A stretch of DNA of 64,000 bases, from assembly GCA_038561985.1 (NCBI GenBank), contig CP073276.1:2480001-2544000 (forward strand), in the 5' to 3' direction. Every line of letters begins with the position of its first letter. Positions within the stretch are counted from its first letter, which is position 1. Both the position numbers and the translations under genes were made by a program. This document shows, in pieces, positions 38,277 to 47,823 of the stretch. Under the pieces are notes generated by a model. The model did no database searches, was not told where the DNA came from, and saw only the letters and a list, made by a program, of their open reading frames with translations. This stretch comes from Petrimonas sulfuriphila. GTDB taxonomy: Bacteria > Bacteroidota > Bacteroidia > Bacteroidales > Dysgonomonadaceae.

Positions 38277-39536
38277 TTATCTTTTAGAGGTTACTTCCGA
38301 TTCGTAACTTTCAATTTCTTTAATGTATTCGTTTCCAACGGGAACACCTTGTTGCAGGCAATAATAGTTGTAAACGGCATTCCAAGGCATGGCCTTCAGC
38401 TCTTCCAGATAAGCCAGACGCTGAAAATTATTGTCTTGATTCTCGTACTCACGCAGTTTTTCAGTCGGCTCTAAAAGCGCTTGTAATAAAGCTTTTTGGG
38501 TAGACCGGATTCCAACAACATATGCGCCAATACGATTGATGGATGCATCGAAATAATCCAACCCGATATGTATTTTTTCCATCTGTCCGGAACGTACTAT
38601 TTCTTGTGTTAACTCCAGCAATGCGTCGTTCAGGATTACTACATGGTCGCTGTCCCAACGTTCTGGGCGGCTCACGTGCAGGGTAATTTCAGGAACAAAA
38701 AGCAACACGGAAGAAATTTTATCTGCAATTCCTTCGGTCGGATGGAAATGTCCTGCATCTAGCGTTAACAACATGTTGTTTTTAACGGCATATCCCATGT
38801 AAAACTCATGAGAACCTACCACATAGCTTTCGCTGCCAATACCAAAAAGTTTGCACTCAACACTATCTTTCAGGTATTCAGTGCTGATTTTTTCTGCCAA
38901 TACCTCGTCCAGAGATTCTTTCAGCAGTTGCCTGTGTTGTATGCGGGATACGCTCTTGTCTTTTTCCCCATCGTGGATCCAGATATTGTGAACACATGCA
39001 TCCCCTTGTTGACGGCCCATTTCTTCTCCAATACGGCGGCAACGGCGTAAGTGTTCTTTCCAGAAGTTGCGAATTTCCGGGTCGAAACTTGAAAGTGAAT
39101 AATTGCCGCTTTTTGAATGAGAGAAAAAGGTAGAATTAAAATCCAGTTTAGCACCAGTTTCCTTTGCCCAATTCATCCATGTTTGAAAATGTTTGGGCTC
39201 AATCTGGTCCCTATCTACCAATTTACCTCCGAAATCACCGTAGATCGCATGTAAACTTAAGCGATGTTTTCCAGGAATCAGATTCAACACTTTCCCGATG
39301 TCTTTTTTTAATTCATCAATCGTTCTGGCTTTGCCCGGATAGTTCCCTGTTGTTTGGATTCCTCCGGTCAGTTCTCCGTCGGGATTTTCAAAGCCCAACA
39401 CGTCGTCGGCTTGCCAGCAGTGAATGGAAATAGATACACTGTTTAGCTTCTCAATGGCTTTTTCCACATCAACTCCAAGTGCAGCGTATTGTTCTTTTGC
39501 AGCGGCAAACTCTTTTTTAATTTGTTCTTCTTTCAT
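38277..39536 (-). CDS. rhaA: L-rhamnose isomerase
   Basis: 419 residues, the family length. It converts L-rhamnose to L-rhamnulose with a divalent metal in a TIM barrel. Seen: ISIHCWQADDVLGFENPDGELTGGIQTTGNYPGKA, LHAIYGDFGGKLVDRD, LDFNSTFFSHSKS, IWIHDGEKD, LTLDAGHFHPTE, HVSRPERWDSDHVV and LDYFDASINRIGAYVVG, which carry the metal-binding Glu, Asp and His residues. It stands between rhaB (36 bp) and rhaT (5 bp). Confidence 0.97.
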   Translation of the reverse strand: MKEEQIKKEFAAAKEQYAALGVDVEKAIEKLNSVSISIHCWQADDVLGFENPDGELTGGIQTTGNYPGKARTIDELKKDIGKVLNLIPGKHRLSLHAIYGDFGGKLVDRDQIEPKHFQTWMNWAKETGAKLDFNSTFFSHSKSGNYSLSSFDPEIRNFWKEHLRRCRRIGEEMGRQQGDACVHNIWIHDGEKDKSVSRIQHRQLLKESLDEVLAEKISTEYLKDSVECKLFGIGSESYVVGSHEFYMGYAVKNNMLLTLDAGHFHPTEGIADKISSVLLFVPEITLHVSRPERWDSDHVVILNDALLELTQEIVRSGQMEKIHIGLDYFDASINRIGAYVVGIRSTQKALLQALLEPTEKLREYENQDNNFQRLAYLEELKAMPWNAVYNYYCLQQGVPVGNEYIKEIESYESEVTSKR

Positions 39537-39572
39537 GATTTTTTTTTATTGTTCATTTAACTGATTTATGTT

Positions 39573-41060
39573 TTATATCTCTTTGAAAAAATTTAAATAT
39601 TCGGTATAATGTTTGTCCCACAGGCTGGTGTCCTGAGGCTCGAATCTCGTAAGGTCAACGGAGTTTCTAACCATTTTTCGCATATCGTTTTTGTCCGCCA
39701 CTAGTCCGACAGCTTTTGCCTGAAGCAATATGTTCCCAATGGCCGTAGCTTCCGACGGTCCGGCAACCACAGCTATTCCGATAGCGTTTGCAGTGAATCT
39801 GTTCAGCATATTGTTTTGTGACCCTCCTCCGATAATATGTAAGGTGTCAATGGGAAAATCGGCCAGGCTTTTCAGGTTCCCGAGTACCTGTTTATACCGG
39901 AAAGCCAGGCTTTCGTAAATACACCGGGCAATTTCTCCTATGCTCTGTGGAACAAACTGTTGGGTTTTTTTGCAATAGTTTTGTATTTCATCAATCATTG
40001 ATTCAGGGCTCGCAAAACAGGATGCGTCAGGATTAATGAAGCATTTAAAAGGGTCAGCCTGAGTAGCCTCAAGCACTATTTCGTCGTAAGAGACATCTTT
40101 TTCTTTTGTCCATTCTTTTCTGCATTGTTCAATAAGCCACATGCCGCAGATGTTTTTCAATAAACGGATAGAGCCGTCAGCTCCACCTTCGTTGGTGAAA
40201 TTCAGTGAAAAAGTTTCCTCACTCACAACAGGTTCTTTCGATTCGATTCCCATCAGCGACCAGGTGCCCGAGCTCAAATAGGCGAAGTTTTCATTTTCAG
40301 CCGGAGTAGCCATGACTGCCGACGCCGTATCGTGTCCTGCTACGGCAATAACCGGAACAGCTCCCAGGTGGGTTTGTTTTTGCGCGGATTCTGACAATGT
40401 GCCGATTAGTGTTCCCGGAAAGACAATCGGCGCAAAATTATCTTTAGATAGATTTAACGCCTGTAACAGCTCTTCGTCAAAAGAACGTGTGAAAGGATTC
40501 AACAGTTGAGATGTAGACGCTATCGTATATTCCGTAACCATCTTGTTTGTCAATAGGTAAGACAAAGCATCGGGCATAAACAAAAACTTGTCCGTTACGG
40601 GATAGATGGGGTTGTTATCTTCGTGTTGAGTAAATAGCTGAAAAAGTGAATTGAAATTCATGATCTGAATTCCGGTTTTCAGGTAGGTATCCTTTTTCGA
40701 TAAAACCTTATTGAAAAAATTTTCTGGAGCAGTGAATGTGCGTGAATCGCGATAGCTGTAGGGCATACGAAGGGGTTCCCCGTCTTTGCCGAAAGACACG
40801 AAATCCACGCCCCAGGTGTCAATTCCAACAGATGCTATTTCAATACCTTGGTGTTGAATGTCTTTTAAAGATTTCACTATCTCACCATACAGATGAAATA
40901 AGTCCCAGTATAATCTGCCGTTGATGTCGATAATCGGATTTGCAAAACGATTGACTTCTTTCAACTCTAACCGGTTGTTTTTGATTGTACCCAAAATGGC
41001 TCGTCCGCTTGTTGCACCTAGATCGATAGCTAAAAAAGAGGTTAGTTTGCTTTCATTCAT
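39573..41060 (-). CDS. rhaB: Rhamnulokinase
   Basis: 495 residues, FGGY kinase family. It phosphorylates L-rhamnulose to the 1-phosphate with ATP. N-terminal FLAIDLGATSGRAILG binds nucleotide, VGIDTWGVDFVSFGKDGEPL and PYSYRDSRTF belong to the sugar site, AGHDTASAVMATPA and YLSSGTWSLMGIE to the FGGY core, and LHIIGGGSQNNMLNRFTANAIG to the ADP site. It is the first gene of the rhamnose operon. No rhamnulose-1-phosphate aldolase follows in the operon; the divergent operon at 41386 supplies an aldolase. Confidence 0.96.
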   Translation of the reverse strand: MNESKLTSFLAIDLGATSGRAILGTIKNNRLELKEVNRFANPIIDINGRLYWDLFHLYGEIVKSLKDIQHQGIEIASVGIDTWGVDFVSFGKDGEPLRMPYSYRDSRTFTAPENFFNKVLSKKDTYLKTGIQIMNFNSLFQLFTQHEDNNPIYPVTDKFLFMPDALSYLLTNKMVTEYTIASTSQLLNPFTRSFDEELLQALNLSKDNFAPIVFPGTLIGTLSESAQKQTHLGAVPVIAVAGHDTASAVMATPAENENFAYLSSGTWSLMGIESKEPVVSEETFSLNFTNEGGADGSIRLLKNICGMWLIEQCRKEWTKEKDVSYDEIVLEATQADPFKCFINPDASCFASPESMIDEIQNYCKKTQQFVPQSIGEIARCIYESLAFRYKQVLGNLKSLADFPIDTLHIIGGGSQNNMLNRFTANAIGIAVVAGPSEATAIGNILLQAKAVGLVADKNDMRKMVRNSVDLTRFEPQDTSLWDKHYTEYLNFFKEI

Positions 41061-41094
41061 GATGAGGCTAAATAATATAAAAAGTTACAGTTCA

Positions 41095-41102
41095 CAAAAA
41101 TA
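41095..41102 (-). promoter_or_regulatory. -7 box of the rhamnose operon
   Basis: TATTTTTG on the minus strand, 34 bp before the rhaB ATG. No good -33 box; a large inverted repeat lies 33 bp further upstream. Confidence 0.55.
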
Positions 41103-41134
41103 AGAATAAGAACGGTAAGTAAAAATAATAAAAA

Positions 41135-41191
41135 TGATTTTGTTGCTGTATTATTTGATATTTTATGACAAAAAATACAGTACAAAAATCA
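41135..41191. promoter_or_regulatory. Large imperfect inverted repeat in the rhaB/E2 divergent promoter region
   Basis: Arms 41135-41159 and 41167-41191 pair at 19 of 25 positions (shared cores TGATTTT, CTGTATT and TTTG) around a 7-bp centre. It lies between the two divergent -7 boxes (41095-41102 and 41223-41230), where an AraC-family dimer would be expected to bind two half-sites. Binding by the regulator at 36227 is inferred. Confidence 0.5.
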
Positions 41192-41199
41192 ATAATTAC

Positions 41200-41230
41200 A
41201 TTGATTAAGAAAGAAAACCCTCTATTTTTG
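41200..41230 (+). promoter_or_regulatory. Promoter of the E2-E3-E1 operon
   Basis: ATTG (41200-41203), a 19-bp spacer and TATTTTTG (41223-41230). The predicted leader to the ATG at 41386 is about 150 nt. Confidence 0.55.
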
Positions 41231-41385
41231 CAACATCAAAAGTTGACCATTATTAGCATTATTTTATTTAATTTTTTTTTTGGATACTTTAGTTAATATG
41301 GGTAACTTTGTGTCAGCATAGTGTGGGATACTTAATACTGTGTTATAAATCAATTATTGAAGAGCTTTCTAAAATCAAAAAAAAT

Positions 41386-42732
41386 ATGGCAATAGTGGTT
41401 ATTATGCCCAAGCAGGGGCAGTCGGTCGAGAGTTGTATTATCGGCTCAATAAACAAGAAAAAAGGGGATAATGTAAAGAAAGGCGAAGTCCTTTTTTCCT
41501 ATGAAACGGATAAAGCCTCCTTCGAGGAGGAATCCCCTTCGGACGGAGTGGTTCTCGAGTGTTTTTACCGGGAGGGTGATGAGGTGCCTGTCCTGGGAAA
41601 CATGATGATTATCGGTGAGCCCGGCGAGGATTATTCCGCTTTGCTGCAAGGCAGTCCGGAGCCCGGGTCCGATAGCGGTAGCGAGGAGTCGATAACTGCA
41701 AGACAGGAAACCGTAAGCGCCGGGCCTGAAAATAACGCCCCGCAGAAGCTCGAATCCCGGAACGCAGGACCCGGAACCCGTTTCATTTCTCCCCGGGCCA
41801 AAAACCTCGCCTCAAAGGAAGCGGTCGATACCGCAGCGATAAGCGGGTCAGGGCCCCAGGGACGCATCCTGGAAAAAGACGTCCTGTCAACCCTGGAAAA
41901 TCGTCCGAAAATGACTCCCCTGGCAAAAAAGATTGCCTCGCAGGAAAACCTGCAGCCACAATCGGGCACCGGCTTGGCGGGGACAGCCCGGTCCGCCGAT
42001 TTGATTCCCTCGCTGAATACTGTCTACGCCAACGACTTTGAGGACAGGAAGCTCTCCAACATGCGCAAGCTCATTGCAAGAGCCATGCACGCTTCACTGC
42101 AAAACTCGGCGCAGCTTACCCACCACCTGGGTGCCGACGCGCGCCGGATCCTTGAGCTCCGGAAACAGGTCAAAGCGGATGTGGAAGCCCGGAAGCTATC
42201 GGCAAACATCACGCTGAACGACATGGTTTGCCATGCCGTGATCAAGGCCCTGAAGAAGTTCCCCAACGTCAATTCGCAATTTCTGGGCGACAGCATGCGC
42301 CTTTTCAACAAGGTGCATCTCGGGCTGGCGGTGGACACTGAACGTGGCCTGATGGTGCCGGTGGTGAAGAATGCCGATGACCTGTCGATCGTGGGGCTCT
42401 CAAACCAGCTGAAAGAGGTGGCGAACGCCTGCAAGGCGGGCAGCGTGAATCCGGATATCCTTTCCGCCGAGGCCGGTTCGTTCACCGTGTCCAACCTGGG
42501 GAATTACGGAGTGGAGATCTTCACTCCCGTTATTAACCTGCCGCAATCCGCCATATTGGGGGTAAACACGATAGTTCCGCGTCCGAAAGACCTGGGTGAC
42601 GGGGTTTATGCCTTTGTTCCCTACATCGGCCTGAGCCTCACGTACGACCACCGGGCGCTTGACGGCGGGGAAGCCACACGCTTCCTGAAGCAGATTGCCC
42701 TGGAAATAGAAAATCTTGAAATCGATTATTAA
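41386..42732 (+). CDS. Lipoyl-dependent acyltransferase E2 of a 2-oxoacid dehydrogenase complex
   Basis: 448 residues from the ATG at 41386 (MAIVVIMPKQGQSVESC); the longer frame starts in the leader. Order: lipoyl domain (1-80; YETDKASFEEES with the lipoylated lysine near 44), Ser/Gly/Glu-rich linker, peripheral-subunit-binding domain (FISPRAKNLASKEA...GSGPQGRILEKDVL, about 125-165), second linker, and the catalytic domain with LSLTYDHRALDGGEATRFL (His and Asp of the active site). It transfers the acyl group from lipoamide to CoA in the cytoplasm. Which 2-oxoacid is used is not visible. It opens an operon that also encodes E3, E1 and a lipoate ligase. GC is much higher than in flanking genes. 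Confidence 0.9.
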   Translation: MAIVVIMPKQGQSVESCIIGSINKKKGDNVKKGEVLFSYETDKASFEEESPSDGVVLECFYREGDEVPVLGNMMIIGEPGEDYSALLQGSPEPGSDSGSEESITARQETVSAGPENNAPQKLESRNAGPGTRFISPRAKNLASKEAVDTAAISGSGPQGRILEKDVLSTLENRPKMTPLAKKIASQENLQPQSGTGLAGTARSADLIPSLNTVYANDFEDRKLSNMRKLIARAMHASLQNSAQLTHHLGADARRILELRKQVKADVEARKLSANITLNDMVCHAVIKALKKFPNVNSQFLGDSMRLFNKVHLGLAVDTERGLMVPVVKNADDLSIVGLSNQLKEVANACKAGSVNPDILSAEAGSFTVSNLGNYGVEIFTPVINLPQSAILGVNTIVPRPKDLGDGVYAFVPYIGLSLTYDHRALDGGEATRFLKQIALEIENLEIDY

Positions 42733-42749
42733 TCTAAAAAAACAAAATA

Positions 42750-44105
42750 ATGTACGACTTACTGATCATCGGCGGTGGACCGGCCGGTTATGTGGCCGCG
42801 GAACGCGCAGGGCACAAGGGGCTGAAGGTGGTGCTGTTCGAGAAGAAAAGCCTGGGAGGCGTTTGCCTTAACGAAGGCTGTATTCCCACCAAGACCATGC
42901 TTTACAGTGCGAAGACCTATGAGAATGCCCTTCACGGGGACAAATACGGTGTTTTTGCGGAGAATGTCCGTTTTGAATACGACAAGATTGTATCCCGCAA
43001 AAATAAAGTGGTGCGCAAATTGGTCGCCGGCGTGAAAACCAAGATGAAGGCCAGCGATGTTGCGGTTGTTGAAGGCGAAGCCTGGATCTCGGGCAGAAGC
43101 GCCAAGGGAATCGAGGTGGTTTGCAACGGAGAGCATTACCTGGGAAACAACCTGTTGATATGTACCGGGTCCGAAGCGTCGGTTCCGCCCATTCCCGGAT
43201 TAGGGGAAGCCGGCGATGTTGTCCTGACCAACCGTGAGGTTCTTGAACTCAAGGAGCAACCCAAAAGTCTAGTCGTCATCGGGGGAGGAGTTATCGGGAT
43301 GGAGTTCGCCAGTTTTTACAACAGTTTAGGGTCCAGGGTGACCGTGATCGAGATGCTTCCCGAGATTCTGGGAAACAACGATTACGAGATATCAGCCCTT
43401 TCGCGCGATATTTTCACCAGGAAAGGCATCGAATTTCACCTTAACGCCAAGGTGGTCCGGGTGGACGGAAATAAAGTGGTTTTTGAGAAGGCGGGAGAAA
43501 CACGCACCGTCGAAGGCGATAAAATCCTGTTGAGCGTCGGGCGCCGCGCGGTGACCAGGGGTTTTGGACTCGAAAATCTGAATGTGGAACTGGACAGGGG
43601 AGGCATCAAGGTCGATGAAAAGATGCGTACCAATGTGCCCAACGTCTTTGCCGCCGGCGACGTGACCGGTTTTTCGCTTTTGGCGCATACCGCCAGCCGT
43701 GAAGGCGAAGTGGTGGTTAACAACCTTACGGGAAAAGACGACATTATGCGTTATAATGCCATTCCGGGAGTCGTGTACATCAACCCTGAAATTGCAGGTG
43801 TGGGTGAAACCGAAGAAAGTGCCAGGGCAAAAGGGATTGCCTACAAGGTAGCCAGACTCTCCATGGCCTATGCCGGGCGTTTTGTCGCAGAAAACGAGGG
43901 CGGTGTCGGATTATGCAAGGTGCTTGCAGGTGAAAAATACGGCGAAGTCATCGGTGTTCACATGCTGGGAAACCCGAGCAGTGAAATGATTTACGGCGCC
44001 TGTCTGGCAATAGAGCAGGAGATGACGCTCGAAGAAATGAAAGAGGTCGTTTTTCCGCATCCTACAGTAAGTGAAATATTCAAGGAAGTGATTTTTGAAT
44101 TTTGA
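42750..44105 (+). CDS. lpdA: Dihydrolipoamide dehydrogenase (E3)
   Basis: 451 residues. N-terminal FAD fold LLIIGGGPAGYVAAERAG, redox-active disulfide GGVCLNEGCIPTK (about 38-50), NAD fold VVIGGGVIGMEFASFYNSLG, second FAD contact VFAAGDVTG, and the C-terminal dimer interface with VFPHPTVSEIFKE carrying the active-site His-Glu pair. E3 reoxidises dihydrolipoamide of the E2 with NAD. It lies 17 bp after E2 and 84 bp before E1, and shares their high GC. Confidence 0.95.
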   Translation: MYDLLIIGGGPAGYVAAERAGHKGLKVVLFEKKSLGGVCLNEGCIPTKTMLYSAKTYENALHGDKYGVFAENVRFEYDKIVSRKNKVVRKLVAGVKTKMKASDVAVVEGEAWISGRSAKGIEVVCNGEHYLGNNLLICTGSEASVPPIPGLGEAGDVVLTNREVLELKEQPKSLVVIGGGVIGMEFASFYNSLGSRVTVIEMLPEILGNNDYEISALSRDIFTRKGIEFHLNAKVVRVDGNKVVFEKAGETRTVEGDKILLSVGRRAVTRGFGLENLNVELDRGGIKVDEKMRTNVPNVFAAGDVTGFSLLAHTASREGEVVVNNLTGKDDIMRYNAIPGVVYINPEIAGVGETEESARAKGIAYKVARLSMAYAGRFVAENEGGVGLCKVLAGEKYGEVIGVHMLGNPSSEMIYGACLAIEQEMTLEEMKEVVFPHPTVSEIFKEVIFEF

Positions 44106-44189
44106 TTGCCCGGACTTGCTTGCTCAAAACCCAATAACAATTTATAAGAAAAATGACGATTGTAAAATCGATCGAAAAAATAAAACAGT

Positions 44190-46649
44190 ATGCCAAAAAT
44201 TCAATTTATTGATCCGGCTGAAGCCCGGAAACCGGGCTTTGTGGAATTTCAGCCCATTCCTGTCAATCAGTATCAAAAAACGGTAAAAGAAGAACGCGAA
44301 AATTTTACCGACGAGGAACTAAAAGCCATTTATCACGACATGGCGCTCATCCGCGAGTTTGAAACCATGCTTAACCTTATCAAAACCAAAGGTGAATACA
44401 ACGGTGTGGCTTACAATCACCCCGGGCCGGCCCACTTGTCCATCGGACAGGAGTCGGCGGCCGTGGGGATGGCCTGGACGCTTACCGTGGATGACTTTAT
44501 TTTCGGGAGCCACCGTTCGCACGGTGAAATCCTGGCCAAGGGGATGTCTGCCATCCATAAGCTTGCCGATGAGGAACTGTTGAAGATAATGCAGGGATTC
44601 TTTGACGGTTCGGTACTGGAAATCGTTCAAAAGGATTTCAACGGAACAACCAGGGAGCTTGCCCGCCGTTTTCTGGTTTACGGAACATTGGCTGAAATCT
44701 TTGCCCGGGAAACCGGATTCAACAGAGGACTGGGCGGTTCCATGCACGCCTTCTTCACGCCTTTCGGCGTGTATCCCAACAATGCCATCGTGGGTGGATC
44801 GGGAGACATAGCCGTTGGTGCCGCGTTATACAAAAAAGTCAACCGCAAACCCGGCATGGTGGTTGCCAACATAGGTGACGCATCGATGGCTTGCGGACCT
44901 GTTTGGGAAGGGATCACTTTTGCCGCCATGGACCAGTTCAAGGAGCTTTGGGACGGAGATATGAAGGGCGGGCTTCCGGTGATCATCAACATCATGAACA
45001 ACCAGTACGGGATGGGCGGCCAGACCTGTGGCGAAACCATGGGTTACGGCATCGCAGCCCGTATCGGTGCAGGTGTGAACGAGGAACAGATGCACGCCGA
45101 ACGCGTGGACGGTTACAATCCGCTGGCGGTAATTGACGCTTACAAACGCAAGCGAAAAATAATTGATGAGAAAAACGGGCCGGTCTTGCTGGATGTCCTG
45201 ACCTACAGATACAGCGGGCACTCTCCCTCCGACGCGTCTTCCTACCGCACGAAGGAGGAAGTGGAAGCCTGGGAAAGACAGGACTGTATTGCGTCGTTCG
45301 GCAAACAGTTGCTGGAGGCGGGCGTGGCCGTCCAGGACGAGCTTGACGCCATCTGGAATGACATAAGGACGCTCATCCACGAGATGTTCCTCAAATCGAT
45401 CAACGATGAGATCTCGCCCCGCATGAAAAATCCCGACGCGATCGGGGATATGATGTTCTCGAACGGTTCCGTGGACAGTTTCTCCGATGCAAGGCCCGAC
45501 GTGCTGATGCCGATGGAGGAGAACTCCCGCGTAAAGAAGATAGCCGGCAAGGAACGTTTTGCGTTCGATGCCGAAGGCAAGCCGTTCAGCAAGATGAAGC
45601 AGTTCCAGTTGCGCGACGCCATTTTCGAAGCCATCATGGACAGGTTTTACAAGGATGCCTCGCTCGTTGCCTACGGAGAGGAGAACCGCGACTGGGGAGG
45701 CGCCTTTGCCGTTTACGGAGGGATGACGGAAGCCTTGCCATATCACCGCCTGTTCAACTCACCCATATCGGAAGCCTCTATCGTAGGTACGGCCATCGGT
45801 TACGCCATGTGCGGAGGAAGGGTTGTCCCCGAAATCATGTACTGCGATTTTCTGGGACGTTGTGGCGATGAAGTGTTCAACCAGCTTCCCAAATGGCAGG
45901 CAATGAGCGGCAACGTGCTGAAGATGCCGGTCGTGCTTCGTGTTTCGGTGGGCTCCAAATACGGCGCGCAGCACTCGCAGGACTGGACATCGCTTGTGGC
46001 ACATATCCCGGGCATCAAGGTTTGTTTCCCGGTGACGCCTTACGATGCCAAGGGGCTGATGAACGCGGCGCTTCAGGGAACCGATCCGGTGATCTTCTTT
46101 GAAAGCCAGCGCATCTACGATATCGGCGAGCAATTCCATGAAGGAGGCGTTCCTGCCGGATATTACGAAATACCCATCGGTGAACCCGACGTGAAGAAAG
46201 AGGGAAAGGACATCACCTTCCTGACCATCGGACACACGCTTTATCCCGCGCTCCAGGCGGCAAAAGAATTGGAGTCGGTCCATGGGATGAGCGCCGAAGT
46301 GATCGATGCCCGTTCACTGGTGCCGTTCAATTACGAAAAAGTGGTCGCCTCGGTGAAGAAAACCGGCAAGATCATTGTTGCCGGCGATGCGACTGCCCGC
46401 GGCTCGTTCCTGAACGACCTGGCGGCAACCATCGGTTCGCTCTGCTTCGATTACCTGGACGCGCCCGTTGCGGTGCTTGGGTCACGCAACTGGATCACGC
46501 CGGCTCACGAACTTGAAGGCGCGTTCTTCCCGCAGCCAGGCTGGTTCATCGATATGATCCACGAACGCATACAGCCCCTCAAAGGGTATATGCCCGGTGA
46601 GAATTTCACCGATGCCGAAATGATCAGGAGAGCAAAAAAAGGAATTTGA
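44190..46649 (+). CDS. Fused E1 alpha/beta 2-oxoacid dehydrogenase (thiamine diphosphate)
   Basis: 819 residues combining both E1 subunits. The alpha half (about 40-440) shows HPGPAHLSIGQESAAVG, FGSHRSHGEILAKG, GLGGSMHAFF, the ThDP motif GDASMACGPVWEGI...NIMNNQYG and RYSGHSPSDASSYR. The beta half (about 480-810) shows AIFEAIMDRFYKDASLVAYGEE, FNSPISEASIVGTAIGYAMCGGRVVPEIMYCDF, SVGSKYGAQHSQDW and EVIDARSLVPFNYE. The enzyme decarboxylates a 2-oxoacid and passes the acyl group to E2. The fold order resembles acetoin, branched-chain and pyruvate types; substrate not determined. Its stop is just ahead of the PHP-gene ATG, so they are coupled. Confidence 0.88.
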   Translation: MPKIQFIDPAEARKPGFVEFQPIPVNQYQKTVKEERENFTDEELKAIYHDMALIREFETMLNLIKTKGEYNGVAYNHPGPAHLSIGQESAAVGMAWTLTVDDFIFGSHRSHGEILAKGMSAIHKLADEELLKIMQGFFDGSVLEIVQKDFNGTTRELARRFLVYGTLAEIFARETGFNRGLGGSMHAFFTPFGVYPNNAIVGGSGDIAVGAALYKKVNRKPGMVVANIGDASMACGPVWEGITFAAMDQFKELWDGDMKGGLPVIINIMNNQYGMGGQTCGETMGYGIAARIGAGVNEEQMHAERVDGYNPLAVIDAYKRKRKIIDEKNGPVLLDVLTYRYSGHSPSDASSYRTKEEVEAWERQDCIASFGKQLLEAGVAVQDELDAIWNDIRTLIHEMFLKSINDEISPRMKNPDAIGDMMFSNGSVDSFSDARPDVLMPMEENSRVKKIAGKERFAFDAEGKPFSKMKQFQLRDAIFEAIMDRFYKDASLVAYGEENRDWGGAFAVYGGMTEALPYHRLFNSPISEASIVGTAIGYAMCGGRVVPEIMYCDFLGRCGDEVFNQLPKWQAMSGNVLKMPVVLRVSVGSKYGAQHSQDWTSLVAHIPGIKVCFPVTPYDAKGLMNAALQGTDPVIFFESQRIYDIGEQFHEGGVPAGYYEIPIGEPDVKKEGKDITFLTIGHTLYPALQAAKELESVHGMSAEVIDARSLVPFNYEKVVASVKKTGKIIVAGDATARGSFLNDLAATIGSLCFDYLDAPVAVLGSRNWITPAHELEGAFFPQPGWFIDMIHERIQPLKGYMPGENFTDAEMIRRAKKGI

Positions 46650-46651
46650 TC

Positions 46652-47821
46652 ATGAATTTACCAAAAGTAAATGCCCACCTGCATACCCCGTTCTCTTTCA
46701 GTGCTTTCCGCGATATTGACGATGCGCTGGACAGGGCCGTTGCTGAAAAGGTTAAAGTGGTTGGTATCAACGATTTTTATACTGCCGAAGGTTACGAAGA
46801 GTGGATGGAAGGTTGTTCCAAACGTGGACTTTATCCGCTTTTCGGCATCGAGTTTATCAGCCTGAACGAAGAGGATCAAAAAGCAGGTTTGCGGGTGAAC
46901 GATCCCGGAAATCCAGGACGGACTTACATCAGCGGGAAAGGATTGTTACAGCCCTTTAAGCTGAGTGAGCCTTATGCTTCGCAATTGACGAATGTACGTA
47001 CAGAGGCTAATAAGCAGGTGGAAGCCATGTGTGAAAAACTGAACGGAATCCTTACTGCTAAAAATGTCGGATTTGTACTCGATATGGATTGGATTAAGGA
47101 TAATCTGACTAAGGGTTCTGTTAGGGAACGTCATTTGGCGAAGGCTTTACGCTTGAAAGTTTATGAAAATTCAGGCGATAACCCAACAAGCATAAAGAAC
47201 CTGCTAGAAGAAATTTTCGATGGAAAAGAACTGAAGTCGGATACTGAAAATCTTGCAGGTGTAGAGAACGAGATCCGTGCTAACCTGTTGAAAGCAGGTG
47301 GTTCGGCTTTTGTTCCCGAGACTGTCGAGGCGTTTCTTCCGATGCAGACGGTATGCAAAATCATTCTGGCAGCCGGAGGAATACCTACTTATCCCTTTTT
47401 AGCGGATGATGCCCAGGGAAATTATACCGATTTTGAACGTGACCTGGAACACGTGGCAAAACAACTGACCGAGCGTGGGTTTCATTCCGTGGAATTTATT
47501 ACCACCCGAAACGATATGAACCTGTTGGAGAAATATGCAACATATCTTCACAACCAGGGTTTTATCGTAACCCTGGGCAGTGAACACAACTCTCCGTCAA
47601 TGGAACCTATTGAACTTTTTGCCCGCAACCAGACCCCGTTATCGGAAAAATTACTGCGGGTCAACTATGAGGGTGCGTGTATTATTGCAGCTCATCAACA
47701 TTTGGTTGCCCAGGGACTGAGCGGTTATTTGGATGAACAGGGGAACGCCGACCGCTCAAAAAGAGGTGAGTTTGTGAAATGGGGAGATGAGTTAATCAGA
47801 AACACAGTCGGAAAACAATAA
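46652..47821 (+). CDS. PHP-domain metal-dependent protein
   Basis: 389 residues from the ATG at 46652, two bases after the E1 stop; an in-frame TTG at 46646 is less likely. VNAHLHTPFSFSAF is the first PHP metal motif (HxH), VVGINDFYTAEGYEEW and LFGIEF supply the next acidic and histidine-type ligands, and FIVTLGSEHNSPSMEPI gives the late His. The PHP fold serves phosphoesterases such as histidinol phosphatase. In this operon a sugar-phosphate phosphatase would fit, but this is inference. From this gene on the operon's GC falls back to the level of the rest of the window. Confidence 0.75.
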   Translation: MNLPKVNAHLHTPFSFSAFRDIDDALDRAVAEKVKVVGINDFYTAEGYEEWMEGCSKRGLYPLFGIEFISLNEEDQKAGLRVNDPGNPGRTYISGKGLLQPFKLSEPYASQLTNVRTEANKQVEAMCEKLNGILTAKNVGFVLDMDWIKDNLTKGSVRERHLAKALRLKVYENSGDNPTSIKNLLEEIFDGKELKSDTENLAGVENEIRANLLKAGGSAFVPETVEAFLPMQTVCKIILAAGGIPTYPFLADDAQGNYTDFERDLEHVAKQLTERGFHSVEFITTRNDMNLLEKYATYLHNQGFIVTLGSEHNSPSMEPIELFARNQTPLSEKLLRVNYEGACIIAAHQHLVAQGLSGYLDEQGNADRSKRGEFVKWGDELIRNTVGKQ

Positions 47822-47823
47822 AG

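Noticed and set aside
44826-45746. Minus-strand 306-residue ORF inside the E1 gene.
   Set aside because: Shadow frame caused by high GC; the plus-strand E1 carries all expected motifs.
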